From contig NZ_BMQU01000009.1 in assembly GCF_014648275.1 (NCBI RefSeq), positions 62,001 through 126,000 of the forward strand: 64,000 nucleotides of DNA, in the 5' to 3' direction. Below are positions 8,667 through 16,879 of this stretch, piece after piece. The notes below the pieces were generated by a model, which did no database searches, was not told the origin of the DNA, and saw only the letters and a program-made list of their open reading frames with translations. Source of the DNA: Pseudomonas laurentiana. GTDB lineage: Bacteria > Pseudomonadota > Gammaproteobacteria > Pseudomonadales > Pseudomonadaceae. Position numbers and translations under genes: made by a program. Each line of letters begins with the position of its first letter. Position 1 is the first letter of the stretch.

Positions 8667-9593
8667 GTGAGCGCTGATTATCCTCGCGACCTGATCGGTT
8701 ACGGCAATACTCCACCCCATCCGCGCTGGCCGGGGAATGCCCGCATCGCTTTGTCTTTCGTGCTCAATTACGAAGAAGGCGGCGAACGCAACATTCTCCA
8801 CGGCGATAAAGAGTCTGAAGCGTTTCTCTCCGAAATGGTCGCTGCCCAGCCACTGCAGGGCGCACGTAACATGAGCATGGAATCGCTCTACGAGTATGGC
8901 AGCCGTGCCGGTGTATGGCGCCTGCTCAAGCTGTTCAAGGACACTGGGGTTCCGCTGACCGTCTTTGCCGTGGCAATGGCTGCACAGCGCCACCCGGACG
9001 TGATCCGTACCATGGTCGAAGCCGGCCATGAGATCTGCAGCCACGGCTACCGCTGGATCGACTACCAGTACATGGACGAGGCCCAGGAGCGCGAGCACAT
9101 GCTCGAAGCCATCCGCATCCTCACCGAATTGACGGGCGAACGCCCATTGGGCTGGTACACCGGCCGTACCGGGCCAAACACCCGCCGCCTGGTGATGGAG
9201 GAAGGAGGATTCCTCTACGACAGCGATACCTATGACGACGACCTGCCCTATTGGGAAGCCAACAACCCGACTGGCAAGCCACACCTGGTGATCCCCTACA
9301 CCCTGGACACCAACGACATGCGCTTCACCCAGGTGCAGGGCTTCAACTGCGGCGAGCAGTTCTTCCAGTACCTCAAGGACGCTTTCGACGTGCTGTATGC
9401 CGAAGGTGCCGAGGCGCCGAAGATGCTCTCCATCGGCTTGCACTGCCGCCTGGTCGGCCGCCCTGCACGGCTGGCAGCGCTCAAGCGCTTCATCGACTAC
9501 GCACAAAGCCATGAGCAGGTCTGGTTCGCCCGGCGCGTGGACATCGCCCGCCACTGGCATGCCACCCACCCTTTCAACGCCGAGAACGCATAA
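8667..9593 (+). CDS. puuE: Metal-independent allantoinase PuuE
   Basis: 308 residues, the expected length for PuuE, which hydrolyses allantoin to allantoate. It has the polysaccharide-deacetylase (NodB-like) barrel: an early IALSFVLNYEEGGERN strand, the HEICSHGYRWIDYQYM segment and the C-terminal SIGLHCRLVGRPAR segment are PuuE landmarks. PuuE works without metal, unlike the amidohydrolase-type allantoinase. The GTG start at 8667 follows AAGAAGGAAG. Its stop overlaps the uraD start by one base (TAATG), so the two are translationally coupled. First gene of the urate operon, behind the operator at 8582-8591. Confidence 0.95.
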   Translation: MSADYPRDLIGYGNTPPHPRWPGNARIALSFVLNYEEGGERNILHGDKESEAFLSEMVAAQPLQGARNMSMESLYEYGSRAGVWRLLKLFKDTGVPLTVFAVAMAAQRHPDVIRTMVEAGHEICSHGYRWIDYQYMDEAQEREHMLEAIRILTELTGERPLGWYTGRTGPNTRRLVMEEGGFLYDSDTYDDDLPYWEANNPTGKPHLVIPYTLDTNDMRFTQVQGFNCGEQFFQYLKDAFDVLYAEGAEAPKMLSIGLHCRLVGRPARLAALKRFIDYAQSHEQVWFARRVDIARHWHATHPFNAENA

Positions 9594-10108
9594 TGACCGA
9601 CTTCAAGACGCTGAAGCCCTCGACCCTCGACCGCACCGCGTTCGTCAAGGCCTTCGCCGACATCTACGAACACTCGCCCTGGGTTGCAGAAAAGGCGTTC
9701 GACCTGGGTCAGCTCCACGAGCTGGACCAGATCGAAAACCTGCACCAACGCATGAGCGATATCCTGTTGAGCGCCGACCCTGCCAGCCAACTGGCACTGG
9801 TCAACGCCCACCCGGACCTGGCCGGCAAAGCTGCCGTCCAGGGCCAACTGACCGAAGCCAGCACTCACGAACAGGCTGGCGCCGGTATTCACCAATGCAC
9901 GGCCGAAGAGTTCCAACGCTTCACCGAGCTGAACGACGCCTACAAAGCCAAGTTCAAGTTTCCCTTCATCATGGCGGTAAAAGGCAGCAACCGGCATCAG
10001 ATCCTCGCCGCGTTCGAAACGCGCATCCATAACTCGGTCGAGGCCGAGTTCAAGGAAGCGCTGGCACAGATCAACCTGATCGCCCTGTTCCGATTACTGC
10101 AGCTTTAG
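9593..10108 (+). CDS. uraD: OHCU decarboxylase UraD
   Basis: 171 residues; decarboxylates 2-oxo-4-hydroxy-4-carboxy-5-ureidoimidazoline to (S)-allantoin, the step after HiuH. The catalytic His lies in VNAHPDLAGKAA near residue 64. The segment KFKFPFIMAVKGSNR and the late FETRIHNS are also conserved in the family. It starts inside the puuE stop codon (one-base overlap) and precedes alc by 90 bases. It works between HiuH, encoded divergently, and PuuE. Confidence 0.95.
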   Translation: MTDFKTLKPSTLDRTAFVKAFADIYEHSPWVAEKAFDLGQLHELDQIENLHQRMSDILLSADPASQLALVNAHPDLAGKAAVQGQLTEASTHEQAGAGIHQCTAEEFQRFTELNDAYKAKFKFPFIMAVKGSNRHQILAAFETRIHNSVEAEFKEALAQINLIALFRLLQL

Positions 10109-10198
10109 TGAGCATGGCCCGAGTGCCCCCATGAACGCCGGGCGTACCCAGGGCCTTGCAAGCATCCCCAGCCACCTATTCAAGGCAGACAAGAAAAA

Positions 10199-11194
10199 AT
10201 GAAAGCATACGCCGTACCCTTCGAGAAGTTCGTCAACCTGGCCGATGCGCGCCTGGGCACCAAGATCGTTTCGGTCACCGATGAGTGGTTCGCCGCTGCC
10301 GAGCGCCTGTTCCAGCCGACTCCGGCCGTGTGGAAGGAGGGTGTGTTCGACGACAACGGCAAGTGGATGGATGGCTGGGAAACGCGCCGCAAGCGTTTCG
10401 AAGGCTTCGACAGCGCGGTGATTCGCCTGGGCGTTGCTGGCACCATCAAGGGCGTGGACATCGACACCTCGTTCTTCACCGGCAACTTCCCGCCGTCGGC
10501 GTCCCTGGAAGGCTGCTTCGTCGCTGAAGGCGACCCGACCGAGCAAACCCAGTGGGTTGAAGTGCTGTCTGCCGTCGAACTGCAAGGCAACAGCCATCAC
10601 TACCACGAAATCAACAACGACCAGGCCTTCAGCCACCTGCGCTTCAACATCTACCCGGACGGCGGTGTTGCCCGTCTGCGTGTGTACGGTGTGCCATTCC
10701 GTGACTGGTCGGCCGTAGGCGACAACGAGCAGGTCGACCTGGCAGCAGCGTTGAACGGTGGTCGTGCCCTGGCCTGCTCCGACGAGCACTTCGGCCGCAT
10801 GAGCAACATCCTCAACCCGGGCCGTGGCATCAACATGGGTGACGGCTGGGAAACGGCCCGCCGCCGTACCCCTGGCAATGACTGGGTCATCGTTGCCCTG
10901 GGCCATGCTGGCGTGGTCGAGCAGGTCGTCGTCGACACCCTGCACTTCAAAGGCAACTACCCCGACAGCTGCTCGATCCAGGGAGCATTCGTCAAGGGCG
11001 GCACCGACAGCCAGATCGAAACCCAGAGCCTGTTCTGGCGCGAACTGCTGCCAAGCCAGAAGCTGCAAATGCACGCCGAGCACAGCTTCCAGGAACAGAT
11101 CAATGACCTGGGCCCGATCACCCACATCCGTATCAACGTGTTCCCGGATGGTGGTATCAGCCGTCTGCGCGTACTGGGCAAAGTCGCGAAGTAA
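10199..11194 (+). CDS. alc: Allantoicase
   Basis: 331 residues; hydrolyses allantoate to ureidoglycolate and urea. It is made of two similar jelly-roll halves, visible as a repeat: [20 protein letters not shown] in the first and [20 protein letters not shown] in the second. Each is followed by a [13 protein letters not shown]- or [13 protein letters not shown]-type strand. Length and double-domain layout match the family. The ATG at 10199 follows an A-rich stretch with AAGAAAAA, a weak ribosome site. A perfect 14-base-pair hairpin separates it from allA. Confidence 0.95.
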   Translation: MKAYAVPFEKFVNLADARLGTKIVSVTDEWFAAAERLFQPTPAVWKEGVFDDNGKWMDGWETRRKRFEGFDSAVIRLGVAGTIKGVDIDTSFFTGNFPPSASLEGCFVAEGDPTEQTQWVEVLSAVELQGNSHHYHEINNDQAFSHLRFNIYPDGGVARLRVYGVPFRDWSAVGDNEQVDLAAALNGGRALACSDEHFGRMSNILNPGRGINMGDGWETARRRTPGNDWVIVALGHAGVVEQVVVDTLHFKGNYPDSCSIQGAFVKGGTDSQIETQSLFWRELLPSQKLQMHAEHSFQEQINDLGPITHIRINVFPDGGISRLRVLGKVAK

Positions 11195-11210
11195 GACCTG
11201 CCCCTGATCA

Positions 11211-11245
11211 CCCATGACGCCGGCCCCTGAAGCCGGCGTCATGGG
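11211..11245 (+). other. Perfect intercistronic hairpin between alc and allA
   Basis: Bases 11211-11224 pair without mismatch with 11232-11245 across a 7-base loop. No T run follows. It could partly terminate, protect the 3' end of the upstream message or set the ratio of alc to allA expression. Confidence 0.7.
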
Positions 11246-11289
11246 CGAGAGCGACAGCCCCAACAACATAGAATTAGAGACAGATCCGC

Positions 11290-11793
11290 ATGCGCACTTT
11301 AGTGATTGAGCCTTTGACCAAAGAAGCCTTCGCCCCCTTCGGTGACGTAATCGAAACCGATGGCAGCGACCACTTCATGATCAACAACGGCTCGACCATG
11401 CGCTTCCATCGTCTGGCCACGGTAGAAACCGCGCAGCCCGACGACAAGGCGATCATCAGCATCTTCCGCGCCGATGCGCTGGACATGCCCCTGACCGTCC
11501 GCATGCTGGAGCGCCATCCGCTGGGCAGCCAAGCGTTTATTCCGCTGCTCGGCAATCCCTTTCTGATCGTGGTCGCGCCCATTGGCGATGCACCTGTATC
11601 AGGCTTGGTCCGTGCCTTTGTCAGTAATGGCAGGCAGGGCATTAATTACCATCGCGGCGTCTGGCACCACCCGGTGCTGACGATCGAAAAGCGGGATGAC
11701 TTCCTGGTGGTTGATCGCAGTGGTTCCGGCAACAACTGCGACGAACATTTCTTCAATGAGGATGAGCTGCTGATCCTCAACCCCCACCAATAA
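11290..11793 (+). CDS. allA: Ureidoglycolate lyase AllA
   Basis: 167-residue cupin-fold enzyme that splits ureidoglycolate to glyoxylate and urea. Family landmarks are LTKEAFAPFGDVIE at the start, HPLGSQAFIPL in the middle and INYHRGVWHHPVL toward the end, which carries metal/substrate-binding His residues. It is the last purine-degrading step, and its product glyoxylate feeds the gcl operon 12 kb downstream. It follows alc in the same operon, with puuD 47 bases further on. Confidence 0.94.
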   Translation: MRTLVIEPLTKEAFAPFGDVIETDGSDHFMINNGSTMRFHRLATVETAQPDDKAIISIFRADALDMPLTVRMLERHPLGSQAFIPLLGNPFLIVVAPIGDAPVSGLVRAFVSNGRQGINYHRGVWHHPVLTIEKRDDFLVVDRSGSGNNCDEHFFNEDELLILNPHQ

Positions 11794-11840
11794 GAGAAGA
11801 CTGATCATCGGAAATCGGTGATCGGAAAGAGGTACATACT

Positions 11841-13169
11841 GTGGAAGCACATCTGTTCGAGTGGCTAAACCTGAGCGTGCGCTGGGTTCACATGATCACC
11901 GGTATCGCCTGGATCGGTGCATCGTTCTACTTCGTCTGGCTGGAAAACAACCTGAACCGCGCCAACCCGCGCGAGGGCCTGTCGGGTGACCTTTGGGCCA
12001 TCCACGGCGGTGGTATCTACCACCTGGAAAAATACAAGCTGGCTCCGCCAAAAATGCCGGAGAACCTGCACTGGTTCAAATGGGAAGCGTATTTCACCTG
12101 GCTGTCGGGCGTTGCCTTGCTGTGCGTGGTGTTCTACTCCAACCCGACGCTTTATCTGCTGGCACCGGGCAGCGGCCTGAGTGGCGCAGAAGGCGTTGCC
12201 ATTGGTATCGGCTCGTTGATCGCCAGCTGGTTCATCTACGACTTCCTCTGCGACTCGCCGCTGGGCAAACGCCCTGCCCTGCTGGGCCTGGTGCTGTTCG
12301 TACTGATCATCGCGGCCTGCTTCGGTTTCAGCCAGGTGTTCAGCGGTCGTGGAGCGTATCTGCACACCGGTGCGATCATCGGCACCATCATGGTCGGTAA
12401 CGTGTTCCGCATCATCATGCCGGCCCAGCGTGCACTGGTCGCGGCCATCGAGCAGAACCGTACGCCCGATCCAGTGCTGCCGGCCAAGGGTCTGTTGCGC
12501 TCGCGTCACAACAACTACTTCACCCTGCCGGTGCTGTTCATCATGATCAGCAACCACTTCCCGAGCACCTACGGCAGCCAGTACAACTGGTTGATCCTGG
12601 CCGGTATCGCGGTGGCAGCCGTGTTGGTACGTCACTACTTCAACACCCGTCACGAGAGCAACAAGTTCGCCTGGACCCTGCCTGTCGGCGCCCTGGCAAT
12701 GATCTGCCTGGCCTATGTCACCGGCCCTTCGCCGATGCCAAAAGCGCCTGAGCAGGCGGCTGCGAAAATCGAGTACCAACCACTGCCGGAAACCGCACTG
12801 GGTGGCAAGACCGCTGCCGAGAAAGCGGCCCAACAGGCAGCCGCACCGGCTCCAGCTCCCGCTAAAGCCGAGGAAGAGGCCAAGCCTGCCACGGCGTCGA
12901 CCGACACCGCGAACTTCGACAAGATCCACAATGTCATCCAGGAACGCTGCGCCGTGTGTCACTCGGCCAAGCCGAGCAGCCCACTGTTCAGCACCGCACC
13001 TGCCGGTGTCATGTTCGACACCCCGCAACAAATCCAGCAACTGGCACCACGTATCCAGGCCCAGGCCGTTGCCAGCCAGATCATGCCGTTGGGCAACATC
13101 ACTCAGATGACCCAGCAAGAACGTGAACTGATCGGCGCCTGGATCGCCAAAGGCGCTCCAACCAACTGA
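11841..13169 (+). CDS. puuD: Membrane urate hydroxylase PuuD with C-terminal cytochrome c
   Basis: 442 residues. The N-terminal 300 residues form the membrane urate-oxidase domain (formerly DUF989), with about eight hydrophobic helices and scattered His residues (VRWVHMITGIAWIGASFYFV at the start). An Ala/Pro/Lys/Glu linker follows at about 300-350. The C-terminal domain has a CAVCH heme motif near residue 370, so electrons from urate pass to the respiratory chain, not directly to oxygen. GTG start at 11841 follows GAAAGAGG. The heme needs the Ccm system encoded at 51335-58280. Product: 5-hydroxyisourate for HiuH. Confidence 0.95.
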   Translation: MEAHLFEWLNLSVRWVHMITGIAWIGASFYFVWLENNLNRANPREGLSGDLWAIHGGGIYHLEKYKLAPPKMPENLHWFKWEAYFTWLSGVALLCVVFYSNPTLYLLAPGSGLSGAEGVAIGIGSLIASWFIYDFLCDSPLGKRPALLGLVLFVLIIAACFGFSQVFSGRGAYLHTGAIIGTIMVGNVFRIIMPAQRALVAAIEQNRTPDPVLPAKGLLRSRHNNYFTLPVLFIMISNHFPSTYGSQYNWLILAGIAVAAVLVRHYFNTRHESNKFAWTLPVGALAMICLAYVTGPSPMPKAPEQAAAKIEYQPLPETALGGKTAAEKAAQQAAAPAPAPAKAEEEAKPATASTDTANFDKIHNVIQERCAVCHSAKPSSPLFSTAPAGVMFDTPQQIQQLAPRIQAQAVASQIMPLGNITQMTQQERELIGAWIAKGAPTN

Positions 13170-13175
13170 TGTACC

Positions 13176-13197
13176 GGGCGGCTCGCCAGAGCCGCCC
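13176..13197 (+). other. Intercistronic hairpin after puuD
   Basis: A 9-base-pair GC stem (13176-13184 with 13189-13197) with a 4-base loop, 6 bases after the puuD stop. It is not followed by a T run. It is similar in kind to the hairpin after alc. Confidence 0.6.
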
Positions 13198-13257
13198 ACT
13201 GGCGCCCCGCCTGGCGCAATAGAACAATGAACAATAAAAACAAAACCGAGGTGTTGC

Positions 13258-14613
13258 ATGTCAAAGTCACGCAAGGCGTCCATACCCGTTGCGCCCCCAC
13301 GACAGCCACTGCCACTGCCGCAACTCATCCTGGTGGGTCTGCAACACGTATTACTGATGTATGGAGGCGCCATCGCGGTGCCGCTGATCATTGGCCAGGC
13401 CTGCGGCCTGTCCCGTGAAGAAGTCGCCTTTCTGATCAATGCCGATCTGTTGGTTGCCGGTGTCGCTACCGTCATTCAGTCGTTCGGCATTGGTGCCGTT
13501 GGTATCCGCATGCCAGTCATGATGGGTGCCAGCTTCGCCGCCGTCGGCAGCATGGTCGCCATGGCCGGAATGCCGGGTGTAGGCTTGCAGGGGATATTCG
13601 GTGCGACCATCGCTGCCGGCTTCTTTGGCTTGCTGATCGCGCCCTTCATGTCCAAGGTGGTGCGTTTCTTCCCGCCACTGGTAACCGGTACCGTGATCAC
13701 CTCCATCGGCCTGTCACTGTTCCCGGTCGCAGTGAACTGGGCCGGTGGTGGTGCCAGTGCAGCGCCCTTCGGTTCGCCTGTCTACCTGATGGTTGCCAGC
13801 CTGGTGCTGGCAATCATCCTGCTGATCAACCGCTTCATGCGTGGTTTCTGGGTCAATGTCTCAGTGCTGATCGGCATGGGCGTCGGCTACATCCTGGCCG
13901 GTTCCATCGGCATGGTCGATCTTTCCGGACTGAACGAAGCGCCTTGGCTGCAGGTGGTCACGCCCCTGCACTTTGGCATGCCGACATTCAGCCTGGCGCC
14001 AATCCTGTCGATGTGTCTGGTGGTGGTGATCATTTTCGTTGAGTCCACCGGCATGTTTCTCGCACTGGGCAAGGTCACCGACCGCGAAGTCACCCCTGGC
14101 ATGCTCCGTCGCGGCCTGTTGTGCGATGCCGGTGCGTCCTTCATCGCGGGTTTCTTCAACACCTTCACCCACTCCTCGTTTGCCCAGAACATCGGTCTGG
14201 TGCAAATGACCGGTGTGCGCTGCCGGTACGTCACCATCGTTGCGGGCGTCTTTCTGATCATGCTCAGCCTGCTGCCCAAAGCCGCCTTCCTGATCGCCTC
14301 GATTCCGCCAGCCGTATTGGGCGGTGCATCCATCGCCATGTTCGGCATGGTAGCCGCCACCGGCATCAAGATTCTTCAGGAAGCGGATATCGGCGACCGC
14401 CGCAATCAATTGCTGGTGGCCGTCAGCGTCGGCATGGGCCTGATCCCGGTGGTCCGTCCGGAGTTCTTTGCGCAAATGCCGCACTGGATGGAGCCCATCA
14501 CCCACAGCGGAATCGCCATGGCCACCGTCAGTGCGCTGATCCTGAACCTGCTGTTCAACATCCTCGGTGGTGTCGAACGCGCAGCCCATAACGAAACCGC
14601 CCACCAGCATTGA
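13258..14613 (+). CDS. NCS2 urate/xanthine permease
   Basis: 451-residue nucleobase:cation symporter-2 of the XanQ/UacT/UapA branch, with about 14 hydrophobic helices. Diagnostic segments are VFVESTGMFLALGKV-type sequence near residue 260 and QNIGLVQMTGVRCRYV near 310, the NCS2 signature. It differs from the AzgA-branch permease at 434-1783, so the window encodes two separate purine importers. It is co-directional with puuD and the Tsx genes, which points to urate or xanthine as substrate. The ATG at 13258 has GAGGTG about 6 bases upstream. Confidence 0.92.
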   Translation: MSKSRKASIPVAPPRQPLPLPQLILVGLQHVLLMYGGAIAVPLIIGQACGLSREEVAFLINADLLVAGVATVIQSFGIGAVGIRMPVMMGASFAAVGSMVAMAGMPGVGLQGIFGATIAAGFFGLLIAPFMSKVVRFFPPLVTGTVITSIGLSLFPVAVNWAGGGASAAPFGSPVYLMVASLVLAIILLINRFMRGFWVNVSVLIGMGVGYILAGSIGMVDLSGLNEAPWLQVVTPLHFGMPTFSLAPILSMCLVVVIIFVESTGMFLALGKVTDREVTPGMLRRGLLCDAGASFIAGFFNTFTHSSFAQNIGLVQMTGVRCRYVTIVAGVFLIMLSLLPKAAFLIASIPPAVLGGASIAMFGMVAATGIKILQEADIGDRRNQLLVAVSVGMGLIPVVRPEFFAQMPHWMEPITHSGIAMATVSALILNLLFNILGGVERAAHNETAHQH

Positions 14614-14618
14614 GTCTT

Positions 14619-14638
14619 CGGGCGGCGCACGCCGCCCG
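14619..14638 (+). other. Intercistronic hairpin before the first Tsx-like gene
   Basis: CGGGCGGCG at 14619-14627 is complementary to CGCCGCCCG at 14630-14638. Two further short inverted repeats follow before 14700. No T run is present. This is the third strong hairpin between genes of this operon. Confidence 0.55.
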
Positions 14639-14740
14639 GCACACCACGAGCACGACCGTCGACCCGAGGAACGGGTCGATCGGGGCGCTTTGCGCCGAAA
14701 AAACCGCAAACGAACAATAACAACAGCCGGGAATCACACC

Positions 14741-15526
14741 ATGAAACGGATCACCTCATCTCTCCTGCTGGGCGGCGGACTGCTGGCAACCTTGCCTGCA
14801 GTAGCGGGAGACATGCTGCTCTGGCAAACCAACAGCATCAGTTACCTGTATGGCAAAGACTTCACCGTCAACCCCGCCATCCAGCAAACCGTAACCTTCG
14901 AGCACGCCGACAAATGGAAATACGGCGACAACTTCCTGTTCGTCGACAAGATCTTCTACAACGGCGCCACTGACCGTAACAAAGGCAACAACACCTACTA
15001 TGGCGAATTCAGCCCTCGCCTGTCGTTCGGCAAGATCTTCGACCGCAAGTTCGAGTTCGGCCCCATCAAGGACGTGTTGCTGGCCATGACCTACGAGTCT
15101 GGCGAAGGTGATAACGAGGCCTACCTGATCGGCCCGGGCTTTGACCTGGCAGTTCCCGGCTTCAACTACTTCACCTTGAACTTCTATCAGCGCAACACCG
15201 AGGGCAGCCGCCCAGGCGATCGCGTATGGCAGATCACACCGACGTTCTCCTATACCATCCCCGCAGGCAAGTCCGACATCCTCGTCGACGGCTACATGGA
15301 CTGGGTCGTTGACAACGACAGCACTCGCCGTGGCACCTACCATGCCAACCTGCACTTTAACCCGCAGGTCAAATACGACCTGGGCAAAGCCTTGAACCTG
15401 GGCGCCAAGCAGCTTTACGTGGGCGTGGAGTACAGCTACTGGAAAGACAAGTACGGCATCGAGGACACCCAGCGCTTTGACACCAACGAGAGCGTCACCA
15501 GCTTCCTGGTGAAAATGCACTTCTAA
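14741..15526 (+). CDS. Tsx/OmpK-family outer-membrane nucleoside channel, copy 1
   Basis: 261 residues with a signal peptide (MKRITSSLLLGGGLLATLPA, cleavage after AVAG or close) and a C-terminal Phe (VKMHF), as in outer-membrane barrels. The alternating beta pattern, LYGKDFTVNPAIQQTVTFEH and DGYMDWVVDND match the OmpK/Tsx nucleoside-specific channel family. The frame is open upstream to 14567, but the signal peptide fixes the start at 14741. It follows the urate/xanthine permease, so it probably lets purine bases or nucleosides cross the outer membrane. A paralogue of identical length follows at 16033. Confidence 0.9.
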   Translation: MKRITSSLLLGGGLLATLPAVAGDMLLWQTNSISYLYGKDFTVNPAIQQTVTFEHADKWKYGDNFLFVDKIFYNGATDRNKGNNTYYGEFSPRLSFGKIFDRKFEFGPIKDVLLAMTYESGEGDNEAYLIGPGFDLAVPGFNYFTLNFYQRNTEGSRPGDRVWQITPTFSYTIPAGKSDILVDGYMDWVVDNDSTRRGTYHANLHFNPQVKYDLGKALNLGAKQLYVGVEYSYWKDKYGIEDTQRFDTNESVTSFLVKMHF

Positions 15527-16032
15527 AAGCTGACCCCATGCACAGTATTAAACCCTTGCGCTCCTGAACGGGGCATTCAGGGACCGGCGCGCCAGCCCCC
15601 ATGCTGCGCGCCCTTCAATCGAGGGCAGGCCGCATCCTGCCCTCGATTGCTGACCGCTCAATCAAGACATCAATCAAGACGTCTCTCGCCCCGCCCTCCT
15701 GCCTCCCATCGACCACTTCACCGTGGACAGCTGTCCGTCCAGCCAGTAATCTGCGCGCCCTTTTATACAGGGCAAGACGGCATGCGCTCGGGTTTGCTGA
15801 CCTATCCGTCAACCAATACAGCCGCTCAACAGACCTCTTGCCCGCTTGAAGCGCCCCTTTTCCATCGGTTCACAGCACGGTCGAACAGGCTGATTGCGCG
15901 CCACCTCAAAGGTTGGCGCAACCCTTGCTGTATCGCTGCGCCGAACCGAAAAACCGACCATTAAGTCAACAAACGGCATCACTCACGAATGCCGACAACA
16001 GAACAACGAGAAATCAACCTTTGGAGCACACC
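15527..16032 (+). other. 506-base gap between the two Tsx-like genes, with a long stem-loop
   Basis: No convincing gene. Bases 15617-15629 pair perfectly with 15636-15648 (13 base pairs, 6-base loop). A related but degraded block recurs about 145 bases later, near 15750-15800: both begin with CTGCGCGCCCTT and contain a GGGCA...GCTGACC pattern. The stem lacks a T run. The gap may hold a separate promoter for the second channel gene. Confidence 0.5.
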
Positions 16033-16818
16033 ATGCGTACCCGTAACAGCCTGATCCTCGCCAGCGGCCTGCTGGCCGCCAGCAGCGCCATGGCCGGCGA
16101 CCTGCTGCAATGGCAGAACAACAGCCTGACCTACCTGTACGGCAAGGATTTCACCGTTAATCCGGAAATCCAGCAGACCTTCACCTTCGAGCACGCTGAC
16201 GCCTGGAAGTACGGTGACAACTTCCTGTTCATCGACAAGATCTTCTACAACGGCAAGAAGGACTCGAACGCCGGCCCTAACACCTACTACGGCGAATTCA
16301 CCCCTCGCCTGTCGTTCGGCAAGATCTTCGATCAGAAGCTTGAGTTCGGCCCGGTGAAAGACGTGTTGCTGGCCATGACCTACGAGTTTGGCGAAGGTGA
16401 CAACGAGTCGTACCTGATCGGCCCGGGCTTCGACCTGGCGATTCCAGGCTTCGACTACTTCCAGTTGAACTTCTACCAGCGCAACACCGAAGGCAGCCGT
16501 GCAGGCGATAAGGTCTGGCAGATCACCCCGGTATGGTCCTACACCATCCCAATGGGCAAATCCGACGTTCTGATCGACGGCTACATGGACTGGGTCGTCG
16601 ACAACGACGAAACCCGCAACCATGGCACCTACCACGCCAACCTGCACTTCAACCCACAGATCAAGTACGACCTGGGCAAAGCCTTGAGCCTGGGTGAGAA
16701 ACAGTTGTACGTGGGTGTCGAATACGACTACTGGAAAGACAAGTACGGTATCGAAGACACCCCGGCCTTCGACACCAACCAGAACACCACCAGCCTGCTG
16801 GTCAAAGTGCACTTCTGA
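16033..16818 (+). CDS. Tsx/OmpK-family outer-membrane nucleoside channel, copy 2
   Basis: 261 residues, the same length as copy 1 and closely similar throughout: LYGKDFTVNPEIQQTFTFEH, FGKIFDQKLEFGPVKDVLLA and DGYMDWVVDND. The signal peptide MRTRNSLILASGLLAASSAMAG differs more than the mature barrel. C-terminal Phe is present (VKVHF). The ribosome site is TTGGAG about 6 bases before the ATG. The two genes arose by tandem duplication; small loop differences (for example NAGPNTYYGE versus NKGNNTYYGE) may change specificity. The next gene is convergent. Confidence 0.9.
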   Translation: MRTRNSLILASGLLAASSAMAGDLLQWQNNSLTYLYGKDFTVNPEIQQTFTFEHADAWKYGDNFLFIDKIFYNGKKDSNAGPNTYYGEFTPRLSFGKIFDQKLEFGPVKDVLLAMTYEFGEGDNESYLIGPGFDLAIPGFDYFQLNFYQRNTEGSRAGDKVWQITPVWSYTIPMGKSDVLIDGYMDWVVDNDETRNHGTYHANLHFNPQIKYDLGKALSLGEKQLYVGVEYDYWKDKYGIEDTPAFDTNQNTTSLLVKVHF

Positions 16819-16833
16819 TCGGTTGCGTATGAC

Positions 16834-16870
16834 TGCCAGGGCCACGTCGGTTTACGTCGCAGCCCTGGCA
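16834..16870. terminator. Possible stem-loop between convergent genes
   Basis: TGCCAGGGC at 16834-16842 is complementary to GCCCTGGCA at 16862-16870, with a smaller ACGT/ACGT pairing inside. It lies between the second channel gene and the convergent phosphoethanolamine transferase. No T tract, so the terminator role is uncertain. Confidence 0.35.
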
Positions 16871-16879
16871 CAGCCCGAG

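Noticed and set aside
11865-13475. 536-codon minus-strand frame opposite puuD
   Set aside because: Rich in His, Gln, Gly and Val as expected from antisense of GC-rich coding DNA, and covered by puuD.
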